Origin: Cricetomys ansorgei
Taxonomy: Eukaryota > Chordata > Mammalia > Rodentia > Nesomyidae
NCBI GenBank assembly: GCA_026225945.1
Contig: JAMJFZ010001871.1
Coordinates: forward strand, 1,343,001 to 1,407,000
Direction of reading: 5' to 3'
Length of the DNA stretch: 64,000 bases
Part shown: positions 48,510 through 60,013 of the stretch, one piece after another
Position numbering within the stretch: the first letter of the stretch is position 1
How the letters are laid out: the number at the start of each line of letters is the position of its first letter
Position numbers and translations under genes: made by a program
Notes under the pieces: model-generated
Told to the model about the DNA's origin: nothing
Database searches by the model: none
Seen by the model: only the letters and a program-made list of their open reading frames with translations

Positions 48510-48800
48510 TATTTAGTTTTCTAAGATGGCCATGAAAAAGTACCATCCATCAGATGAATTAAAGAGAAATCTATTTGATCATAGTTGTGTAAGCTAGTGG
48601 TCTCAGGTCATCTCCAGGATTCTCCGTTCTTAGGCTCTTCTCCTTGGCTTGCATATAGCCATCTTTGTCTGCATTCACATGGGCCTCTCCTATCTGTTAC
48701 TATGTCCAATGTACTCTTTTTGAAAAAATAAGAGGGTGAAAACTCCCCACAATGACCTCTTTTTAACTCAATGCTAACACTCATGTGTTTAAATACAGTG
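48510..48800 (+). mobile_element. Ancient mammalian repeat, LTR/MER type (family not named)
   Basis: 'agtaccatccatcagatgaa', 'ttctccgttcttaggctctt' and 'ccacaatgacctctttttaa' follow a mammal-wide repeat in the order of its consensus as I remember it. I do not assign the family. Confidence 0.45.
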
Positions 48801-49516
48801 GTAATCTTATATATTAGTGTTTAAGGCGTCGATGTATGATGTTTGAAGACAAATAACTCAGCCTATAGCATCCATTCTACTCAGTTTGACTGGGCCTTGT
48901 GAATGACCTAAAGCTTAACCCTGCTGCTTCAATGCCTACATGTGACTGCTGCCTCTTGGATGAGCAGATATAGCTCTATGGATTTATTCTTCACCTCATT
49001 ATCCCTTCATAAATATTCCATCTTGTCAATACAGATTTGTCTGTGAAATATATTTAAAATTACAACTATTGAGTCCAGCATTTCTCCCCTTTTGTTACTT
49101 GAATAACACATCTTGTTTACTGCCTAGGACTCACAATTAGAAAACTACAAGGATCTCAGAAAGTACTGAATCTCAAGCAGTCTTTAATAGGGCCTCACAT
49201 ATAGTCAGCATTTAGTAAATATCTGTTGAAATTGTAATTCATTACTGTCTGAATTAATTGGCTTCTAAATATGACCTAGAAACATAAAAACGACTCATCT
49301 CCAAATCCAATTAGAATTAAGTTACTAATGAAAAGTTCCGTTTCACATGGAAATTTAAAGTGCTAATAAATGGCAAGTGCATTTAATGGTAAAAATAGAT
49401 AGTGTAAATTAAATGGTAAATGGAAATTTCCATTATATTTTGGAGGTAAATGATCAACTTTCTGTGTAATTATGAGTAAAGATAAAATCATTTTGTTAAT
49501 TTCATTTTTATGTACG

Positions 49517-49536
49517 TGTGTATTGACGTGTGTGTG

Positions 49537-49571
<35 letters not shown>

Positions 49572-49572
49572 A
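49517..49572 (+). repeat. (GT)n microsatellite
   Basis: About 50 bp of GT with one GC interruption. It lies at the tail side of the SINE that follows. Confidence 0.96.
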
Positions 49573-49669
49573 CATGAATGAGTGTGTGAGTGTGTATATG
49601 AGCATATGTGCAAATGGAGGCATATTAGAGAGTGGGAGCATCATGTGAAGAGGCTTTTGTGTATGTATT

Positions 49670-49928
49670 GGGCTTTTAGAGGTGTCATCCTGAAAAGCAT
49701 CTACTTTCTCTGAGCCAGGGTCTCTCACTGGCTTGGAGCTACCAATTAGATTAGTCTTACTGAAGAGTAATCCCCAGGGATCCTTCTGATTCTGCCTCTT
49801 TGGCACTGAGATTATAAGCATGTTCCACCATGCTCAGCTTCTCGTGTGGGCACTGGAACTTAATTCAGGACGTTGTGCTTGTACAAGCCAGTACTTTGCC
49901 AATTGAGCTGTCTCACCAATCTTTGCTT
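49670..49928 (-). mobile_element. B4-type composite SINE
   Basis: 'gccagggtctctcactggct', 'ggcactgagattataagcat' (B1-like box) and 'caattgagctgtctcaccaa' (head). The (GT)n at 49517 is its expanded tail. The open frame across it (49363-49821, minus) is repeat-derived. Confidence 0.82.
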
Positions 49929-49929
49929 T

Positions 49930-51515
49930 ATTATTTCTAACCAAAAATATTCCTTTCTTTCCAACTGAACAAGACTACATAATGCCTTTGAAAACAGGCA
50001 AGTACTATTGCCCAGGCATCAAAGCCTGTCTGGGAATCCCATACCAGGTCCCCAAGGCACTTTCTTGAACCAGTGAGAAGGGGCTGCCAGAATAGACACA
50101 GCCCAGAGCTGTGCCGGAGGCAAACACAGACGTACTTTCCCTATTGAGCTCTGTCTTGCCTTGTGTTTCCTGGAAGCAGAGTGTGGTTGTTACTACATCA
50201 GAAAGATTGGAGACTACAGAAAGGAGGAAGAGCTGGAGTACTGCTTAGTAAATACTTGAAAGTGCTGAGGAGTTAGAGGGATGTGCCTGGAGGGAATGAG
50301 GCTGTTTACCAAACAAAGCTAATACTATCAGATTTCATATTTTGCCTGATCCCAGCTACGTGAGTGACATAAAAACGCACTCGACTGTGGCAGTCCCCTG
50401 CTCCACTGACTTTAATTAAACTAGCTTTGTGCTAAGGAAATTAGTAAACGGTTTGCAGTCGAGGGAAGAAAAACATAGGTTATTCACATGGATAGATTTT
50501 CCCTTTTTAACTCACACGGCTCAGCTGCTTTGTCATACTCAGATACTCTCTGGTGGTCGCAGCACAGTGCCAAAACCCATTAGCAGAGTCTGTTCACCAT
50601 GCCTGTGGAAGGGAATTGCCACCTAAGTCTAGGGCACATGATGGATGGCATCAAAGAAGAAGGTCACCGGATTAGGGCCCTTATCAGAGATCTGTCACTC
50701 TGGAAAACTGGCTAGCAAGCAATGAGCAGCAAAGAATGGATCCCATTGTTGGGCTAACAATGCGGCAGTGTGGGGATTTTCTGGCTGTCTCAGCTCTGTC
50801 TCTGTTTCCTACAGGAATGGTTGGCTGGTGCTGGCAGTTTGAGCCTATGGCAAGCATCTTTTTACCTGTCACACACACACACACAAAATGTAATTTTCTA
50901 AATCTTCAGGGATGCAAAATTAAATTTTGGTGGAAGCATCAGTTCAGTATTTCTGCTGAGAGGTGAGGAAACTCTCAGAATGAAATGTAAACAGAACTGT
51001 TCCTTGCAGTAATTAGAACATGATTTCATGTAGTTTAAGGATAAAACACAATCCTGACTAAAAGTGATTAAGACATATAACATAATTAGCTCTACAGCAG
51101 TAATTAACCTATTACTCCAATAGCCATAAACCAAAAATGTCTTGTTGATATATTGTTAGCCATAGTTAGGGCAAGATTCCTGACTCCCAGGGAGGGCCCA
51201 ATAGACTTTGTGCGTTGAAGATCCAGGGAAGGAGACGAGTACCTGTGAGGCAGAAAAGTGAATTCTCTCACAGCGTCATCACACTGGGAAGAAGAGAGAT
51301 CCAGTGACCAAAGGGCCATTTCCTCTTTATGTGCTTGTGGCAGTCTCACTTTTGTATATGAGAGAAAACCAAAGGCATTGGCTGAAGGATTTCCATGGCA
51401 CTGTCTAGATGGTCTTGGTCCAGCCAAGGGCTGTTTTGATCATTATACGGAGCCATTATCATAGCTATTATGCATACCTCTGTTGATATCAAGAAGTTGA
51501 ATTTTGTGTAAGGCA
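49930..51515. other. Repeat-poor stretch, GC slightly raised
   Basis: No repeat recognised in about 1.6 kb. 50330-50480 contains several CpGs and a 'ttaattaaactagc' motif. Frames at 51104-51427 and 50429-50626 lack domains. Confidence 0.4.
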
Positions 51516-51519
51516 GCAT

Positions 51520-51945
51520 GTTGGATAGTTTTATATCAACTCGACACAAGCTTGAGTCTTCTAAGAGGAGGAAACTGCAATTAAGAAAATGCCTCCATAA
51601 GAGGACTGTAGGCAGAATTGTAGTGCACTTTCTTAATTGGTGATTGATGAGGGCAGGCTCAGTCCACTGTGAGTGACAGTATCCCTAGGCTGGTGTTCTT
51701 GGGTTCTAGCAGAAAGCAGACTGAGAAAGCACAAGGAGCAAGGTAGTTAGCAGCACTCCTCCATTGCCTCTGCATCAGCTTCTGCCTCTAGGTTTCTGCC
51801 TGGTTTGTGTTCCTGTTCTGACTTCCTCTGATGATGAAGTGAAAGCCAAAAACAAAAACAAAAACAAAGCTCTCTTCTCCCCAACTTATGTTTTTGGTCA
51901 TGGTGCTTCATGGCAGCAATAAAATCCTTAAGTAAGACAGGAGGT
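51520..51945 (+). mobile_element. LTR-like rodent repeat (family Y), near full length
   Basis: 'ttttatatcaactcgacac', 'aattaagaaaatgcctccat', 'ggtgattgatgagggcagg', 'tctgcctctaggtttctgcc', 'gaagtgaaagccaaaaac' and 'catggcagcaataaaatcct' are in order. The best preserved of this family here. Confidence 0.75.
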
Positions 51946-52371
51946 GGGTGGTTTGCGGGTTCTAAAGTAACTGGAGAGCAGAAAGACAGGTTGGGAGGAA
52001 AGGAATGAAAAAGAGTCAGAAAAAAAAGCTAAGCTAGGCAGATCAGCAAAAGATTCTCTCTTTCAAAACTTTCAATAATCAACCATAAAAACTACCAGTT
52101 ACCCTCCTGAACAAATCAGAATTGCCCAAAGCTACTATATATCACAATTAACAGTGGGAACTCTGAAGTTCCCAGGAGAAATGACTATCTCTCAGTAACT
52201 TCCATTGCTCAGTTACTGTTTTGGAGATTCCTTTAACGTGTTCACTGTCTTCTCTCTGTTCTGTCTCTTTCTGGAAAGCCCCAATGTGTTCATGTCTCTG
52301 TACATACTGCCCTGTTACAAAGGCTCCTGGGGTAGGGGATGGTTTGCTATATTTTGAGATTTACTCTTTAT

Positions 52372-52455
52372 TTATGGTTTATTTAATTCCTTTTGTGGCA
52401 TTGGGAGTGAATCTAGAAACATGTATACTATGGAAGTGCTCTACCACTGAGTTAT
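52372..52455 (-). mobile_element. ID SINE
   Basis: 'gaagtgctctaccactgagt' and 'tatatccttagc' are the antisense of the ID head. Confidence 0.82.
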
Positions 52456-52459
52456 ATCC

Positions 52460-52622
52460 TTAGCTTTCTATTTATTTTAATTTTTGAGACAGGATGTCAT
52501 CCAGTTGCCCAGTTGGTCATTCAACAGGTTCTACTGCTCAAACTGATATTGAACATGTGAACTTTCTGTCCTAGCCTCCTGAATAGCTGAGATCACAGGC
52601 CTGTACCACCAGGATAAGGTGA
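52460..52622 (-). mobile_element. B1-type SINE
   Basis: 'tttgagacaggatgtcatcc', 'ctagcctcctgaatagctga' and 'gatcacaggcctgtaccacc' are in antisense B1 order. It directly follows the ID element. Confidence 0.72.
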
Positions 52623-54535
52623 TTATGAGATTTAAATTAACCTTATGTTCACATGACACCACCGTTGCCAATAATTAGAAAAGAGTCAAGCAGCCATCCA
52701 ATGGGTCATATAGCTAATAAATTACTTTTCTGTGTAGCTCATCTTTAAGTTTCATGCAGTGGTACTCAGCAGTTGCTAAGATCAGGCTTAAAGTCCTGAA
52801 TGCTGTTGTACATCTCTGTCTTTCTAATGTATATATCTATTTCTCTTCATCTTGATCCCAGTTTCTAAACAAGAGGCTTGGTATTTTCCAAATTTCAGAC
52901 AAAAAATGGTACAAAAGATGATTCCTGTTACCTCTCAACAAGGCTTGAAAAAAGGCAGAAATGCAAATATTAAGTGAGTGTAAAGAATCCCCCCCCAAAA
53001 GATTTTCAGCATTAAACACATCCAAAGAAGCGAAGAAGCCACTATTGATGCCTAGAACAGAGTGGCCATCTCAATGGTTTCCTTATCATTGCAGTGCTGC
53101 TCTCTGTTCTTCCGCCCTTCCTTCATCTAATGATGGCCTACATCTGCTTTGTGTTATAATATAATTGCTTCCTCAAATTTCAGTCTTCACTGAGTGAAGA
53201 CTGAAACTCATATTTTATTCTTTGAAATCTCTCTGGTTATGTATTCTTTTGCAGGGCTTCTACTCACTTGATTTTGCATACTTTCATAGGCAAAACCCGA
53301 ATTCATTGGTTGGCAGCTGTATCCCTCCACCTATTGTAGTGGTTTCTCATGGCAAACAAAGAAGTGTTTGTTGGGTTAGTAAATTTGCAGACTAAAGTGT
53401 ATTTTCTTAAAAAAAAAAAAAAGAGTCTGCTCATAGAGGTTAATACAGAGATGTGCAAAGCAATATAAACATTTTTTGCCAAGAGTAGGTTTTGAAACAG
53501 AGAAAGAACTAACTCTAACTTTGGGGGCCAAGGATCAATCATGCAATGGTTAGAGGTACTACATTTACTTATACAATGCCTGCAGGTAAAGCATTGTACT
53601 CCCAAGTCAAACTTATTTATCTCTTAACTATTATTGTTTTAAAAATAAGAGTAGCAAATGAGTGTGGTATCCGCATGGTATTGGTAATTATTTACATATT
53701 TTTCTTTGATTCTTGTCCCCAGATTCTCAAAAGTGATGAAGTCTGAATAATTGGCCTAGAAAAATTAGTCATAGGCATCTCAGCTGCACAGAGAGCTGCA
53801 AAAACACAGCTAAGTTGCAAAACAAGTGTCCTTCTCTTTGGTTGCCTGAAGTCAATATATAAGAGGTCCCTTCTTGAAGGTGAGGAGTCCAGAGTGTCAC
53901 AACTAATAGGGAAATCCATCATTGAAAATGGTTAGAGCTGATAACACAACAGAAAGAGTTTTGTAAAAGTGAGGACATTGAAAGTTTGGCCATAAAAACT
54001 TGAAAAGATGAAAAGGAAAGAAAGCTTGAATCCAAAGTCAGGTATGTGACAGGGAAGTACAGAGGCTCAATCGATCAGAATGGCAGTCAGAAGGCAATAG
54101 GCTTTTAAAGCATTTCTGTGCTTCAGGGAGTTGTCTACACTCTGAGTCCTGGTGCCACTGGTAAAATGATTAGTGGCCTGTCCCAGACTGAATGCAGTTG
54201 GCAACCTCTTTATCTGCAATGACTCAAAACCAGCATGCTAATTTTTTAGACTAGGGCCATCCTCAGGCTAAATATTAGGATAAATAACTAAAAAGAAATT
54301 AAATGCTTCCCAATATTTGTTCTCCCTCATGTCTTTTTAAATGACATATCCAATACTCACTATTTTAAGTTTGCTTTAAGCTATGGCCTTTCCATCCAAT
54401 TTTGTGTTCTTTCAAAGAATGTGTAGATATATTAGAAGGGGTCAGTTCTTGGGAAAACAGAAGATCAACCTTGTCAGCTTGTTTTGAAACCTTGCACTAC
54501 AGCTCCATTAAGTCAATGACATTATTTTTCGTTCA
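52623..54535. other. Repeat-poor non-coding stretch
   Basis: Contains a C run at 52990, an A run at 53409-53422 and the palindrome at 53178; no gene recognised. Confidence 0.4.
53178..53206. repeat. Perfect 29-bp palindrome (14-bp arms, 1-nt centre)
   Basis: TTTCAGTCTTCACT, then G, then AGTGAAGACTGAAA: the arms are exact reverse complements. No family assigned. Confidence 0.95.
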
Positions 54536-54539
54536 TTGA

Positions 54540-54740
54540 ATTATTTGAGTCAAAATCTCTCATTGGTCTGGAGCTGGCCAAGAAGGCTAGAAGTTAATCA
54601 GTAAGCCCTGAGCTCCCATTTGTTTCTTTTTTAGCACTGAGATTTCAAGTGTGGGCCATCATGCCCTGTTCTTTTATATGCGTTCTTATGCTTTCAAGAC
54701 AAACTCTTACTGACTGAGCACCTTCACAGTCCCCTTCAGA
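54540..54740 (-). mobile_element. B4-type composite SINE
   Basis: 'aatctctcattggtctggag', 'agcactgagatttcaagtgt' and 'cttactgactgagcacctt' match the same antisense order as 49670-49928. Confidence 0.75.
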
Positions 54741-55164
54741 AAGAAAAATGACACCATCTTTTGTGAAAGAACTTTAAGAATCTGCAAACAACCCTGCCCT
54801 ATCATTCACTGGTCAAGAGCTGGTCATTAGATTTCTCCAAGAATCTCATTGTGTTTCTTGGCATTGTTAAAATAGGCATTTCTTCCTGTGTTGGGAAGAA
54901 TTATATTTTTCTATTTGGGAAATTTAGCATAATTAGTGAAAACGTTTGTGATTTAAATATGTTATAAATGCATAAGTGAAATGTGTCCTTACAGGATGAA
55001 GGGAGTGTTATGAATTGTTTTTATTTTTAATTTGCAATTTGTGTACTTTTTACTAGAAAACCACACTAAAAAAAGAGGGAAGAGAGAGAAAAGTCAATCA
55101 TGACAAAAGTACTTGATGCAAATCCAAAATTAAAAATCTTGACTCGACTTTAAAAAGCTTTCTG

Positions 55165-55425
55165 AAGGGCACTGTGGAGATGGCTTAGTCAGTAAGAGTT
55201 TGCCTTGCAAGCACGAGAACTCACATAATAGAACAGGGCATGATGGCCACACTTGTCATCCCAGTGCTGAAGAAGGAGACAAGTGGGATCTCAGGGCATG
55301 CTGTTTAGCCTCGAGCCCTTCTTGGCCAGACCCAGACCCATGAGAGACCCTGATTCAAAGATCAAGTTGAAGGGTATCCAATGAATGTCAGTTGAGGTTA
55401 TCTTTTGGTCTCCCCTTGTATATAA
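55165..55425 (+). mobile_element. B4-type composite SINE
   Basis: Head 'gagatggcttagtcagtaag', B1-like 'cttgtcatcccagtgctgaa', then 'catgagagaccctgattcaa'. Full order in sense. Confidence 0.82.
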
Positions 55426-55426
55426 A

Positions 55427-55535
55427 CAGAGAGAGAGAGAGAGAGAGATTGAGAGAGAGAGAGAAAGAGAGAGAAAGAGAGAACCAGACTGAGACTGAGA
55501 GTCAGATACACAGAGAGAGACAAAGAGAGAGAGTA
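55427..55535 (+). repeat. (GA)n microsatellite
   Basis: Interrupted GA array forming the tail of the preceding SINE. Confidence 0.95.
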
Positions 55536-55559
55536 TGATGAAAAGAGAGACAGATTCTT

Positions 55560-56095
55560 TTATCTTTTTCTTTTGTTTTGTATTGTTTTAACTTTTTCTC
55601 TTGTACAATACACCCAACCCCCCTTTCCCTTAGATATATCCCCCACTTCTACCTATCATTCCCCCCATGCATGCTTCTCCTCAGAAAAGAGCCGTCATCC
55701 CAAGGTTACTGCTCAAACAGGACATAAAAAAGATGGAACAAGACCAGGCATTACTCCCCACATCCAAGGCAGACCTGGCAACCCAGAAAAGGGATCCCAG
55801 GGGCAAGTAAAAGGTCTAGAGACTGACCCATCAACCACTTGATGTTCTTATATATGAGAACATCAAGACAAACAACAATAAGTTATATTTACAGGGCCCT
55901 GCAGGTTCATTGTCTGTTGCTTTAGTTTCTGTGAGCCCCTAAGAGTCTGGTCAGTTGGCTCTGTGGGCTTGGTCTCCAGGTGTCCTCAGCCCCTCTGGTT
56001 CCTGCAATCTCGCTTCTCCCTCTTCCACAGGAGATGGCCTTCTTGGGATCCCTATCCCTAATTACTTGAGGTTCTTGTTAGTATATTCCTCATAA
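55560..56095 (-). mobile_element. LINE-1 3' UTR, antisense
   Basis: T-rich start, 'acaatacacccaacccccct' polypyrimidine, 'ggttactgctcaaacaggac', 'ggcagacctggcaacccag' and 'tttctgtgagcccctaagag'. It is closely parallel to the L1 at 875-1560. Confidence 0.85.
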
Positions 56096-56099
56096 CTGC

Positions 56100-56378
56100 T
56101 GGGAGAGGGGTGATTAGTCTTCCCAAGGGATGAGTTCCCAAATTGATTACCCAGTACTGAGTGGTCAGCTCTAGAACTGCATAAATGCAGGCAACAGTGA
56201 ACTGAATCAACAGTAGCTATATTTGTATGCTGATTGCTTGTTTGTATATCTAAAACCAGTGGTTAAATAAAAGAGTCGGTGAAATTTGGAATGAGAAGCC
56301 GAGATGGCAGGAGTAGGAGAGGGGGGATGGGAAGAGAAATTTTATAATTATATTTTAAAGAGAAGATCCAGCACACAT
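56100..56378 (+). mobile_element. LINE-1 3' end, sense
   Basis: 'tactgagtggtcagctctag', 'actgcataaatgcaggcaac', a G-rich tract at 56310-56335 and a 'ttataattatattttaaag' end follow another L1 3' terminus. It faces the preceding antisense L1 tail to tail-out (3' ends outward). Confidence 0.7.
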
Positions 56379-56529
56379 ATGTAATTGATGACTACTTTTA
56401 TGGCTCAAGCTTGTGTGACGACTCTTTGTCATACACTTAAATTGTGACCAATATTCTCTCAGGAATTGAGAATAGAGAGCAGATAATTACGAAGAGAAAT
56501 TTAGCCCTTTCCCTTACTTGCCTTATTGT

Positions 56530-56738
56530 TTATTCATTTATTTTGGATAGTGTCTCATGTAGCCAAAAATGGCCTTGAACTTGCTTTAACTTGTGATTTT
56601 CTTCCTCCACTTTGCAAATGCTGGTCCACAAAGAATTCCACACTATGCTCAATTTATAATATTCTGGGTTTCCTCCCTAATGCTTTATGCATGGTAGACA
56701 AGACACCCTAGCAACTGAGCTATACATATTAATGAAAT
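56530..56738 (-). mobile_element. B4 SINE (ID plus B1), antisense
   Basis: B1-like 'gtgtctcatgtagccaaaaa' and 'tggccttgaacttgctt' are followed by the ID-like head 'cctagcaactgagctataca'. The order fits a B4 element on the minus strand. Confidence 0.8.
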
Positions 56739-56739
56739 A

Positions 56740-58105
56740 TACACATCAGTATAAATATACTTTCTCAAACAAAACCATTACTTAGAATGATCAGTAATGA
56801 AATGATCAATTTCTGTAAGAACTCTTTGATAATGTTTGCAGACATTTGTGCTCTGTCATTCTGTTACAGGGAAATGCATTGCACAGGCTTCCTATGCATT
56901 ATCACACTAGACACCACCCATGGTATCTAGAAACTAACTGGTGAGTTTTATGTCACTTAATTATGAAAATCAGGAGAGCTACTTAGACAGCATTCAAGGG
57001 TTAATCAGTTTATGACAGAGCTAGGCTGTGATCCCTTTCTTTATGAAACCAGTGTATCTGTCCCCTTTACTCGGTTATGTGGTTTCCATTGCCACTTGAA
57101 ACTTGACCATTGTTGCCTTTGCTATTTCTGAACTCAGACTAACTGATGGATTAGGTAACTGAAGGCAACAGAGGGCAGTGAAGCAAAAAAAAAATTTAGA
57201 AAGACTTATCCAATGGAAAATCATTGCACATTAATTCTGCACATTTTCATAATCTTTAATGACTATTTTAAATCACTGTGTGCTCAAGACATTAGGAAAT
57301 AAAGCACACTCACCTCAGTATCCCTTAATGTGCTTGTAGCTCATATCTAGGACTGCATCCTAGTATGATTTGTTCCCATTTTCATTAAATCTAGGGCTTT
57401 TAAAATTTTTTATTTCCTTCTCCTGTAGATTCACCCATAAAATATGTTGAGGGATCATATCTTCTCTTGAGACTGCTTTTCCCCCCCAGGTACTATATAT
57501 TTCAAAATGATAGCCCAGAGGTGGAATGGAAATTAAGTGGTGGAAGATGCATGGTGAGGGAGGCTGCATCTGTGGTTGGGAGAATAAAGCAGGGAAAGAT
57601 TTTGAAGAGAAAATAGGCTCTTGGCTTAACGTATTGCCCTCTCTTAACGCAGGTGAGGGCTTGCACTTTCCTGCCGGTGTGTTTTCAGGAAACTCTGTAG
57701 TTATTCACACATCTGAAAGCTTGGAAAGTAAAGACTCAGCTAGAAAGTTTGAAAGCTTATTAAAATTCAGGTATCTCTAGAAACCTCTTAGATTGAGTAT
57801 ACACCTAAGATTAGGCAAGGTTTAAGCCAGTATTTCTGTGGCTGTGGGGAGTGTTAGGACAGTCAAATTACAAAACTAGACAGACTGCATGCTGTGAAAA
57901 CAACTGTGCCTTGTTAGGAAGGAGGGAAGGAGCAATCCATGGATACTAAATGCCAGTGACTGAGTTGGATTAAATAAGAATGTGTCTTTTAACTCCCTCT
58001 ACTACAGATAATTATTTCCTAAAATAATAAATTATCCAAAGAAAAACACGAAGGACATTATGGTTTATGGAAACATCTAAACAATACAAACAAGATAAAT
58101 AAAAC
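56740..58105. other. Repeat-poor non-coding stretch
   Basis: No gene recognised. The 84-residue frame at 57526-57780 has no domain. Confidence 0.4.
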
Positions 58106-58109
58106 CACT

Positions 58110-58288
58110 ATCATCAGGGACCAGAGGGACAGTAAATTGGGTCTTGCCACCAATCCTTACGACCTGAGTTCAATTCCTAGGACTTACATACTCTAATAAA
58201 AGAACTATACCACCACACTGTTATCTCTAACTTCTACACATACGCCATGGCATATAAGCCCTAACAGACAATAAAATAATGAAATATG
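58110..58288 (+). mobile_element. B3-type SINE
   Basis: 'aattgggtcttgccaccaat', 'gacctgagttcaattcctag' and 'aataaaataatgaaat' tail. Confidence 0.75.
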
Positions 58289-58459
58289 ATCCTTTTTTAA
58301 AAATTGATACATTCATTAAATTATGAGCTATCTCAAGGCTTAGAACATGTTCCCTTTGTGTGTGCCCCCCATATGACCTTGATACATTCACACACGAACT
58401 TTCTTGACAAATTCATTACTTGCTATTTAACCACTAAACTAGGAAATAATCTTAGTGTC

Positions 58460-58792
58460 TGTTGTGGACATTTATTTTTAGTTATGTATAAAATAATTAT
58501 TTTGTGCATTGTTGGGGAAAAGGCTGCTAGGCCTTGTCATTTTACATTGTCTGCAGGTGTTGGATTTATAAGGGGGATGTTTGATTGCACATAATCTGCA
58601 CGTCCTATCAGTAGAACACCTGAGGATCTTCAGGATCAATAAAAACACCTGAGCAGAGACTCTTGGGATTCTACTCTCCTGTATGGTGCTTACCATAATA
58701 ATGGTTCCCTCTGCTGAGATCGGAAGGGTTTACACATATGAAAGTGCTCCCTTGTTGTCCTTGCTAAGCCACAGAGTAGGTATACAACTACA
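58460..58792 (+). mobile_element. 5' LTR of the complete element (family X, copy 5)
   Basis: Starts TGTTGTGGACATTTATTTTT and ends ACTACA, 333 bp. AATAAA is present ('gatcaataaaaacacc'). Its diagnostic differences group it with the LTR at 9604. Confidence 0.9.
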
Positions 58793-59681
58793 AGTGATGC
58801 ACCAATATGGGGCACTGACATTATGCCAGCCACATCCAACATGAGAACTACATCCCAGGAGGGAACCCTTCCTGTAACAAGGTTACAGACTCTATCTTAA
58901 AATCTAGAAAATATTACCTCAGTGTCAGCACACCAAAGCTGTCTTCCAGAACTAGATGAGGTTATATCTCATGCTGGCTGCCAAATTTGGTACTGTCACC
59001 CAGGTAGTACTGGTTTCAAAGGCATGAAGGGATCTTTGACAACCAACAGAGGCTTGGCACTGTGAGAGGCCAAGAGAGGTCATTGGTAAAGGTGCAGCCT
59101 CCATGGTAGTAAAAGGCCCAGATTGAAGAGGTCATGCAAGGAAGTAGAGGCTGTGACCATAAAGAGAGACTATGAGAGGCTATTGGTGAAGGTTCAGCTT
59201 CAGCGGTAGTTGAAGGCCCAGACTGAAGGGGTCATGTAAAGAAGTTGAGGCTTGTGCCATGAAGAGAATCCAGGAGATGCTGTTGATGAAAGTGCAGCCC
59301 AGTTGTAGCAAGGGACCTAGTAGTTTTGAAGATTCCAGTAGCATGGGATGACCACCAAGAACAGCAGCAGCAGTGGAGTGGAGCCAGCCAGAGCCTGAGG
59401 AACAAGTTGTGTGTGTTGCAGAATTCAGAGCCAGCGAAGTGACCCAAGCCCTTTGGAGGAGCCCAGAAGATCATGAGTAAATTCCAGAGAACTTGACATT
59501 GATAATGTATTTCTACTCTCCAAAGACATTTTGAAAAGCCTGATAGATGTTTGGTTTCATTTGGTCCTGCGCATTAGCAATCCTCATGATTGTTCCTCTT
59601 GTAAATTGTTTTGATGGTATAGTATAAGATTGTGTTGTAGAGATAAAGAATTTTTTTAAATCTTATATAGAAAGAGGGAAA
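58793..59681 (+). mobile_element. Internal non-coding region of the complete element
   Basis: Just after the LTR, AGTGATGCACCAATATGGGG would be where a tRNA primer site is expected, but I cannot assign a tRNA. The right end has a polypurine tract, 'gaaagagggaaa' at 59670-59681, immediately before the 3' LTR. No open frame with domains. Confidence 0.85.
59028..59320 (+). repeat. Three tandem units of about 100 bp in the internal region
   Basis: Units start near 59028, 59127 and 59227. They share 'gaggct', 'aagagag', 'tattggtgaagg' and 'gaaggcccaga' landmarks with each other and with the units at 10321-10602. Confidence 0.85.
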
Positions 59682-60013
59682 TATTGTGGAAGTTTATTTT
59701 TAGTTATGTACAAAATAATTGTTTTGTGTACTGTTGGGAAAATGGCTGCCTAGATTTTGCGATTTGTATTGTCTGCAGGCGTCAGATTTATGTGGGAGGT
59801 GTTTGGTTGCTCATGACCTGTATGTGCTATCAGTAGAACACCTGAGGAGTTCTGTATCAACAAAATCGCCTGAACTCAGATGTTCATGGTTCCACTGTTC
59901 AGTATGGCACTGACCAGGATGGTGGTTCTCTCTGTTAAGTTCTTGCAGGGTTTGCAAGTATGAATATACCTCTGTGTCTTTCTTCCTTTCTTCCACAGTA
60001 GTGTGTAACTACA
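59682..60013 (+). mobile_element. 3' LTR of the complete element (family X, copy 6)
   Basis: Starts TATTGTGGAAGTTTATTTTT (TG changed to TA) after a polypurine tract and ends ACTACA, 332 bp. It carries 'gtatcaacaaaatcgcctga', shared with the solo LTR at 27018, in place of the AATAAA-bearing version in its partner LTR. Confidence 0.9.

Noticed and set aside
49363..49821. 152-residue minus-strand frame
   Set aside because: It crosses a B4-type SINE and its (GT)n tail; no conserved domain.
58793..58830. Primer binding site after the 5' LTR
   Set aside because: A TGGGG-containing stretch is in the right place but does not fit the 3' end of a tRNA that I can name, so it is not annotated as a site.
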